Positions 49,201-59,174 of a stretch of DNA of 64,000 nt are shown one piece after another. The translations under genes were made by a program, and so were the position numbers. Each line of letters begins with the position of its first letter. The first letter of the stretch is position 1. The notes under the pieces were generated by a model, which did not search any database, was not told where the DNA came from, and worked only from the letters and a program-made list of their open reading frames with translations. This stretch comes from Schistosoma mansoni (taxonomy: Eukaryota; Platyhelminthes; Trematoda; Strigeidida; Schistosomatidae): the NCBI RefSeq assembly GCF_000237925.1, contig NC_031502.1, positions 44,699,417 to 44,763,416 of the forward strand. The letters are read 5' to 3'.

Positions 49201-52200
49201 ATTCAAAGAGATTTATATGTATTGTGAATCGAGATGCCTGTAACTTTGATTTATTCAGTATGATTTAATCTTTTTGCGATTAGAGTAATAAACGGACCAA
49301 CTCATCTGTATACATTTTTACTTGGGAACTTTCATAAACTGTGAAACGGATTATTTTCTAAATTTTATTCCACTTCATCTAGTTATTAACTGTTTAATTT
49401 TAATATAGATTTTTCCCAAATCTAGTTTTTTCCTATTCATTCAATTATCTTTTAATAAAAAAAGTATTCAAAATATCACATGATATTTTCAAGAGCTTCT
49501 TGATCAATTCTAAATGTAATCAAATATGCAGACAAAGCGAAAGAATATGGAATAATTATCTAGTGTATTCCCAATAGTTATACACTGATTACGAAGAGTA
49601 ATAGATGTGGAGATTGTGAAATATGATTAATCTTTTACTAACAAGAATATTTCGTATCCATACACCAAAACATTCTCAATAAATTTGAGTTTCATATAAT
49701 TTGTTCCCTAGATTAACTCCAGATATCAACAAAACAGAAAACATTGTAATATGAAATGATAGGTGGTCTGTTATGACTTGTTGTTCGCCTTCACAGGTAA
49801 TTTATATGAAAATTCTTCACCTCCCTTCTTATTGTAGGTTTACTACCCCATTTTCGTAATAGCCCTTTCTTCAAACTTTCATACTTTCATAGTATTTTGT
49901 AATTGCTATAAATCTTATCATTCCGTGTTTCGTACTTCACTTTCTTTCTCGGTTCTCATATTCCTAAGTAAATTTAACTTGTATTTTTGAATAGAGTAAT
50001 TACAATTATTGTTTACCAGTAAACTAAATTATTTTCTTCATATGAAACCACATTCGTAAAACAGTTAATTTAAAATTATGGATGGAATTATAAAGAGCAC
50101 GGGATAAACAAATTTATTTTCAGTCTGCAACGTTTTTATTCTTAGTTTATAAAGCATGGTCTCTCACAAGGTTTTGATTGTGATTTCGGCTATATCATTC
50201 ACAATGAAGAAGCTTACTCCCAGGTTCTTAGCTGTCTTTGATCGATTACATTATAAGCACAATAACTAACTTTTTTTGAATAAACAAATAATATACTGGT
50301 AAGCAGAGATGGATAGTGACTAGCAATGGAATCCAGGACGCGCGTTTCGTCCGATTTGGGACTCGTAAGCTGGATGTACCTGCATCTCAGAGTTGATGTT
50401 CACTCTGGGACTCGAACCCAGTACCGTTCGCTTCAAACGCCATCGCGTTATCCACTCGGCCACTGAGTCCTGATAGCCACTTGCTCGTGCGATGGGGTGA
50501 AGTTTAAATTCATTTAGTGTTGTTTGTTTGAATCTTCCCATCGATGTGTTAGGACTGCAACTGGTCAGTCTCTAATTGGCATATGTGCATACTGTGCGGA
50601 TTGCCTCGATATAGCCTTAATTTACAAGCATGGTAAGCAGAGATGGATAGTGACTATCAGTGGAATCCAGGACGCGCGTTTTGTCCTATTTGGGACTCGG
50701 CGACTGGATGTACCTGNNNNNNNNNNNNNNNNNNNNNNNNNNNNNNNNNNNNNNNNNNNNNNNNNNNNNNNNNNNNNNNNNNNNNNNNNNNNNNNNNNNN
50801 NNNNNNNNNNNNNNNNNNNNNNNNNNNNNNNNNNNNNNNNNNNNNNNNNNNNNNNNNNNNNNNNNNNNNNNNNNNNNNNNNNNNNNNNNNNNNNNNNNNN
50901 NNNNNNNNNNNNNNNNAGACATCGTGTAATAAAAATGTATCTCAGTCAAATTACTTCCAAAAAAGGCCACTCATTAATAAAACTGACAAACCGTCGTTAC
51001 AATTGTAATCTTACTATACTTACCTTTAAAGTAAGAACAGTTTGCTCATTGCCAGGTAAGTAACTGAATGGCAACCTTTCAATCACTTCCATATTCCATG
51101 CCCTTATCAGTCTATCCTAAAACGTTGGTATTCACAATACCCCATCGCACGAGCAAGTGGCTATCAGGACTCAGTGGCCGAGTGGATAACGCGATGGCGT
51201 TTGAAGCGAACGGTACTGGGTTCGAGTCCCAGAGTGAACATCAACTCTGAGATGCAGGTACATCCAGCTGACGAGTCCCAAATCGGACGAAACGCGCGTC
51301 CTGGATTCCACTGCTAGTCACTATCTATCTCTGCTTACAATGCTTGTGAATGAAGGCAATATCGAGGCAATACGCACAGTATGCACATGTGCCAGTTAGA
51401 GACTGACTAGTTGCAGTCCTAACACATCGATGGGAAGATTCAAACAAACAACACTAAATGAATTTAAATAATATACTGTTCAATTATTGGATATTTTAAT
51501 GAACTGAAAAGCGTTTACTTCACGGAGGTTATAATATCTGTCTATCTGTTGTATGTTTGTTTATGTGCACATAAAGTTTGAATGTTTAAACAAGAAAGAA
51601 AATTGAGTTTCATTGTTTCTATATCTCCCTTCAAATGACCACACACATGCACAAATATATAGTGTTGATAATGCTTGTCAATTCCACTTTTTAATCTTCA
51701 ATGTTCACGATTAAATAATATTTCATTTAAATACGAATGCAGTCTGACGTGGTTAATGAGAGCACATGGAGTAAAAAAATCCATTCATATTGTTCTAAAC
51801 TGTGTCCTTCTTGCCTTGTTCACATGCATAGAAAGAAATAATTGTGTAACGTAATTAATGTATTGATGTCTATCAAAGTGTAGTTATAAGAAAGATGATT
51901 AAGGTGATTTTAGGGTAATTTTTTTGCAGTGTACGTTTTAACAAAAATGTATCAATATGTTTTTTCTATTCTTAAGATTTAGTTAAATTGAAATTCAAAT
52001 AAATTAATTAATGGATAAAATACACAAATTTTCTTAAGATAGAACTTTTAAAAAAAATTCAACACTTGTTACACTTATTAATTAAGATCACAATATCAGC
52101 TATTGAAAAAAAACAACCTTATGTAACAAGAACTTTATTTCGGTAAACAAGAATTTTATTCGATTTCATAATGTTATTTTGACTTTTAATGAAAATATTT

Positions 52201-55200
52201 GATATTAGATGTTAGGAGTTAAAGTAACACTATTCATATTTCATCAAAATGTAGTAATAATGATGAGACTACTGTTTTCATGGTTGAATTCACGAGTCTA
52301 GCATAGTTTGGACTTCCATGTTTATTTTTTGAAAAAAATCATTTCCAATTATGTCTTAGAAAACTATTATAACTCTTTTTATTTGAATTATAGTATAAGT
52401 TGTTTTTTAGAAGTTACTGTACTGAAATTTATACTATCTGTTTAGAGAACTATAGTTGTCGTCTGAAATATGGTTGCTTGAATATTTGTCTATTGATTTC
52501 CTTGTTTTAATATAAACTTAAGATAAAAGTTAATTCTGGAATAACCGAACTTATTCCGATTTATAAACCAGTATTAAAACTAAAAATCATTTCTGAACAA
52601 TGCTATAACTACTGAAGACAACATTTAAAGTTATTGCATAAAGTGTTTTTAAGAAACTTAGAATGTAATCAAGTTAAAATGGAAGAATTGTATATCATTC
52701 AACAGTCGTTCATCCAATTTTATAATCAATCTATCAAAACTATACTGTACAACGCTAATCTGTTGAAAATTGATTCAAATGTATATTATTGTGAAATTTT
52801 TGTTTTCACGACATGCATGAATGGGTTTCCTACAATAAACTTTTGTTATCAGAAGGGTTTTTTGTGGAGATTTAGTGCTTTCATAGTTGAAAGCGTGAGT
52901 CAATTGAAGCTGACCACCAGAGAAAACCTGGAAGCACTGGAAGGCCATTTCGTCCTATTGTGGAACTCCTCGGAAGTGCGCATCCACGACCTCGCCTCGC
53001 GAGATTCGAACCNNNNNNNNNNNNNNNNNNNNNNNNNNNNNNNNNNNNNNNNNNNNNNNNNNNNNNNNNNNNNNNNNNNNNNNNNNNNNNNNNNNNNNNN
53101 NNNNNNNNNNNNNNNNNNNNNNNNNNNNNNNNNNNNNNNNNNNNNNNNNNNNNNNNNNNNNNNNNNNNNNNNNNNNNNNNNNNNNNNNNNNNNNNNNNNN
53201 NNNNNNNNNNNNGGTTCTGGGTTCGAATCTCGCGAGGCGAGGTCGTGGATGCGCACTTCCGAGGAGTTCCACAATAGGACGAAATGGCCTTCCAGTGCTT
53301 CCAGGTTTTCCCTGGTGGTCTAGCTTCAGTTGATTCATAATTTCAACTATGAAAATAAATTTTTGATTAATTACTGTTTTTTCTCCCTAATATTAGTTAC
53401 TGATAATTTAATAGTGAAGCCACTAATTGATAAGATTTCATAATTTAAATAAATAATCAGTGTTAAATAGCTTAATCTGTAAATAAATGTATTAAAGCGT
53501 TGTATCAATTTATTTCCTTAACTAGGCAAACTTTTTCTCAAATCATATCGTAATATTTTAATGCCACTATTATTAATATGGAAGCAAAACATCCTTTGAC
53601 TAAAAATTATGTCTAATAATTTTTTAAGGAAACAATAAACCTTTTTATTTTCATTAAAACATTAGAAAGTAATCACATCTTAAATAGTGCATTACATTCC
53701 ATTAAATATCAGCATGAATTTTTCTGTTCAAATTACATATGAAATAAGAATTTGTGTAATTTTTATATGATGAAAGGTTGTATTTGGTTTGTTAATGATA
53801 CAATTTAAAATGTTTGGCTGGAAATACAGCGCCTAAAATTGCTTCTACTAATTAGTTTTCAATTTGCAATAGAAGTATTAAGTACATATATGTATGTATG
53901 ATAAATAAAATACTGTGTTAGTGGAAATATCTTAAAAGAAAAAAGGATTACCAGTATAGGTTTGTGGCGATAGCTGAGTTTTTATTGACATCATGAACCG
54001 CTATTGAAAACCTTGAAGCACTGAACGACCATTTAGCCCTAGTGTGTGACCCCTCAGCTGTGCCCATCTTTGACCTGGCACGCAGGACTCGAACCCAGGA
54101 CCTTCAGTTTCCCACAAACTCCTATAGCTGTATGATTTCCTTTGATTTAATACTATCAATGAATTTTCAAACATAATACTCTGTAGCCTATTTTTACTAA
54201 AACAAGTCAATTTTTATTTTAATTTGTAGAAAATTTTGAAAATACCACTTCATGTGTATGCCATCAGTTTATAAATAATGAAGTTTCTGCTAATCATACA
54301 TGTAGAAAATTTCAATATAATTCAGCTGATTCAACTTCTTCAAATGCAATATCTGGAGATTCACCATGTTCTGATCTTTCTAGTCCTTCTAATTCATGTC
54401 AATTTTCTTGTACTTCAACAACAAAAAATATTCCACCTTCAGCACCACGACGACCACCACCTGTTCCTCCTCATTATTTCGTTACTCATCGACAGGATGG
54501 AGACAAGAATTTAGAAGGAGATAAAAATGTAATTTTGAATTGGTCTAATTTAATGATGATTTTGAGCTAACAATTTAATGTTGATAATGATAATAATGTA
54601 ATTAATTTAAAGCCAGCTCTATGTTACACTGTTTGTTTGAGACTTAGTGTTATAACAGGCTGATAAAATTGGATAAGGTAAGGCGATAGTTGATATCGTG
54701 ATCTTGTAGGCTAAATTCAAAAGGGTTAGCCACTGAACCACTAGTTCATGATGTACATCTATGTGATAGCGTAATTAATTTTTACTCTATTGTAACACTT
54801 CAAATAATTGTTAATTTGTCTGACGTTGCTTGAAAGATGTTTTGATGTAGTCTCTAATATGATTTAGTTTTTGTAAACATAACCTCGTGTGCATTATTTT
54901 TTTATTATACGCGTTTTATAAGATATTTTTGTGTGTAATTTTATTAGTAAACCCTATATGATTTACACCCTTAAGCAAATTACGCTAAACGTCTCTAATA
55001 TTACATCCATCGGACTGGATTGTAATACTCTATAGCCGATTGATAATAACCGAAACTTTCCTCTTCTAGTTGTCCAATTGTACAACCTAAATTTTTAATA
55101 AAAGTTTCGTTTCTACAATAATACATATCGAACTTTATTCAAAGTGAGTCCATTTCTTATAAAGAACAAAGGAGGACCATCGTTGATCTGCGCTTAACCT

Positions 55201-58200
55201 CAATAACACTCTCTGGTTTTATGCTCTTTTAAGTGCTACAACTCACAGCCATCAACTGACGCTAAACGAGTATGTGAGGAAAGGTTAGTATCTGGACAGT
55301 TCTTTATTTTCAGTATGCGGGCTATGAAGAGTGTTCAATTTCATTGAAAACACTAACCCAGCCTAAAGGTTTTCAACAGTTGTCTAACTTAGACTGAGTT
55401 CTAACATTAATCAATCTCAAAAACATTAACAACTCCCATACTGAAATTCATGATGTGATTACTAGTGAATAGCTTCAAGAGGGACTTTCCGAAGTCCTAG
55501 TTAGAGGTCTTAACAAACGGAGTTCAATCATGCCGCATATGCACAAGGTACCCACCGAAGACAATAAGAATTGGTTGTGTAATATGAAGGACCGACTGAA
55601 GTTAGACTTGGACAGGACTGAGTCCCTGCTCTATTTTCTGGAGGTCAAGTTTTCGTGCGCAAAACCTGAATGCCCTGAGTTAGATCCTCAGTGCCTGGGT
55701 CGTGCGTACGCACTGTTGAGGAGTCCCATATTAGAACCAAACAGATATCCAGTGCTTTTAGGTTTTAGCGATTCGTTTGCGTATTTATGTATGATTCAAA
55801 TCCAAAATTAGAATTCGTTTCGGAATTATGGAGCAAATTTTATTTCATGATTGTCAATACACTATTCAAATATTTTACCAGTTCAAAGTTTCATACTAAC
55901 TGTCAATCTGTTGATATTCAATGGTGAAAATTGTTTATAGCAATAAAAATGGCTTCTTCATCTGTCTGAACGATATGACCAGTTTTTTGGTTAGTCCCTT
56001 TGATGTGTGGCTCAATTTTATAGTTATTATGAAGTTGTAACTTGGTGGTTAAAATTATTGACTTTTAATCACTTAGTGAAAGTTTAAGCAGCTAAGTAAA
56101 ATAAACCGCCATCATACAATCGTAAAAATAAAATAATATTAAGGTTTGCTTGATTATAGAATTATTTACTTTTATTTATACCATTTTTTTTAGTATAATA
56201 CTTTTAACCTGTGTTATGGTAACCTTTCATCTGAAATTAGATGTAAATAATAAAATACCAGTATAAGTATATTTTTCACTTTCAAATTTTCTATCCAATC
56301 AGGTATGGAAAATAATCATAAATCAAACAATTGCGCTTGTACATACATCACTTCACCATACATGGTCATCATTTTACCATGTGAATAAATAGTAATTAGT
56401 TGAAATAACTCAGTTCTTATAACGTTTATATGGTTATCATTAGTTTATAAGAAGAAAAAAACTTTCCGTGAATATGTTTTGGTCAAGTTCAACATCTATG
56501 GATAGATTTTTTGGCAAATTCCTAGATGCGTTTATACACTAAGTTAGCTGAAGACAGATGTGTGCGTGAAACGTCATATACTCCATCATTTACTTTAAAC
56601 AAAACAGACCTTATGAGACCATTTGTTGATAAATAATTGAAATTGTACGAACAGTTAAATTAAAAATGACATATCTTAATGTTACAATATAAATATCTTC
56701 TGAATATTTGACCATTACTAGTGTAGTTTGTTTGCATGATGTGTACAATATATTATTCGGGCTTTAAAAATCGTAAAGATACTTTATTTCCCATATACTA
56801 CAAAGATCGAAAGCTTTTCTCATTACATCATAAACATAAATGTAGATATATGAATATCATTTCTAGCCTTGTTTATTCTTAGTTTTTGTTAGTACTCTGT
56901 TTCACTATGTCAAAAAGTAGATTTGATTTTATTAACATCAAAATGTATTTTTAATACCCTCTATCATTAACAGAATAATGAAGTTTTAACCATTGAACGA
57001 ACAAAATCTGACTCTCATTTGGAACAGAAATCGTTATCTGGAAATGATATTTGTTTTGTCGACGCCAATGTAGATTCAGAACATGAATCAATATCCTTTC
57101 AGATTTTAAATCTTCACCACCGTTTTAAGGCTTCAAATGAATGTATTGACTGTGAATCGATACGCAGTTATTCTAATATATTTTATAGTTCACTGCCATT
57201 AGATGGAACAAAACAGACAGAAAAACTAGATCGAAATGAATCAGCTTTTCAAACCATTGATCATTTTAATGACAATGATGAAAACTCTGATAAGAAAAGT
57301 ACATGTGAAACAGATTTGTGTACAGGGCAGACATTGAATAATACTTTGCTTGGAAGTAGTCTTAATGAAACAAATAGATTCATAATCGAGGAGGAGCCCT
57401 ACGGTGTGGAAGAAATCGACGTCTACGAATCAGAAAAATTGTTTGATACTATCGCTACTAATAGGACATGTCAGCCTGTCACTGAGATGGAGGTGAGTAT
57501 AGTATTTTGTATACCAAATGTTCCAAATGCTATTTCTCATACAGATTTGTAATTTATTCAGGGTAAGTCAAATTTCGTAAATATTTTGTGAATACCTGTT
57601 TTTCAAAAATTGTAAAACTGTTTTTAAAAGGCTCACAGCTCTTCATGTTATTTATAATATATTGTTAAAAAATGAGGCAAGTTGGTTGGCTTTGGAGAAA
57701 TGTAAACTTTTGCGATTTTTTAAATGTTGCTATCACGAGGACTATATGCTTCTATGTAAGCAGGTTGTCAAATAATTCAGAAGATTTCCATCACTACATT
57801 ATCCAAACAGGGACATAATCGTTCACTCGAATAGGAAATTAGGTGGTCAAGAAAAAGAGACTATTTTCAGATTTCATTATTAGCTATGATTAAATGTTTG
57901 AAGTGAAAATATGCAAACAGCTTAAAATTGACATCCCTAAAGACATGTTACCAATTCAAATATTTTTATCGATGATAGTTGGATTAACAGGTATATCATT
58001 TTTAATAAAAATAAAGTTTGCAAAAGATTAGGTTGCTGTGTTGGAGATGTTCTGTATAGACCTGAAACCCGTTCATTATAAGTATTGTTAGCAAATTACT
58101 TTCTGAATATTGAAGTGAAGTTCATATGCTTTATGAACTACACAAAGCTACCTTCTGCTTACATGTATTTGTGTATACAAATTTAGTCAACTCAACATAA

Positions 58201-59127
58201 AATTGTATTTAATCGATCATTATAAAGTAACCGAAACAAGGCTGTTTACCTATGAGTACCAACAATATTATGTTGACCAGACACTCAGTGTGGGCACTAA
58301 ACTGAATGACGTTATAATTTTAAGAGTTTCTGTTTGTATTAGACAGTTTCAGAAAGTCTATAAGAAGCCTCTGATTTGCGTTAGTATATTATATATTTAA
58401 ATGTACACTTCTAGAATGTTTGTGTTTATAAAGTATATTATAAGTAGGGCTAATCAATTGCTATCCATAATATCTGAACTTTCAAAAGTTTGTTGAATGA
58501 CTTTTCTTAAACTTCAGTCTGTTTGAATATATAAACAGTCCAGGACATTTGTACTTACTTATTCATTAAGTTCACAGAATGTAGCTACTAGGATCGGAAC
58601 TTTCTACATAACAGTCACAGATTTCTATGTTTTACTCAATTAACCACTTTTACTGGTCCCTATGGTAACTCGAGCATTTTAAATATTAAATAACTCATTT
58701 CATTAAAATCATAAAATTAACCTTAAGCCCTATTTTCGTTAAGGTATTTTCACGCGAAAACATAATGGAATAGCATTAAAGGAGGGATTGAAAATGGTTT
58801 TATCAGATTTATACAATTACTTCATACTGTTAATTGGCATTCTTTGCTAAATAATGTTCAGAAATGTTTCTTATATATCTCTTTTGAATCAGGAACAGGT
58901 CGCCAGAGTAATCGTGTATCTGCTAGATTGCAAAAAAGGCGTACCCAAATTAATGATAAAAGCCATAAACTTCTAATTAATAGCTAATAAAAATATGATT
59001 AGTTAGTAATTATTGTAAAAATATCAGTGTTAACAAACGGCCCCACGATCTGTTATATAACGCTTTAAAGGAAAATACTTGAGCTCATGAAAATGCCACA
59101 TTTCAAGTCTTCTGAACTAAACTAGAT

Positions 59128-59174
<47 letters not shown>

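Larger units (their letters stand above)
50286..51478. repeat. 13-bp target-site duplication bounding the A2-A3-gap-A4 compound block
   Basis: AAATAATATACTG occurs at 50286-50298 and again at 51466-51478, exactly at the outer ends of the three-SINE block. It suggests the whole ~1.17-kb compound (minus, minus, gap, plus) behaves as one insertion. Confidence 0.65.

Noticed and set aside
50400-50470. tRNA gene (tRNA-Leu/Ser-like A and B boxes) in SINE copies
   Set aside because: The boxes are embedded in repeated SINE units with hammerhead tails and no intact cloverleaf, so they are internal promoters of SINEs, not tRNA genes.
50524-51063. 179-codon plus frame across the gap
   Set aside because: An artefact of N bases and the antisense of SINE copy A3.
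52634-53338. Long frames spanning the N gap (up to 229 codons)
   Set aside because: Their length comes from the 200 N; the real sequence on both sides is the inverted SINE.
56548-56575. Hammerhead-like CTGAAGA...GAAACGTC
   Set aside because: The box motifs are present but neither stem I nor stem II pairs convincingly; kept only as a comparison for the 13,481 motif.
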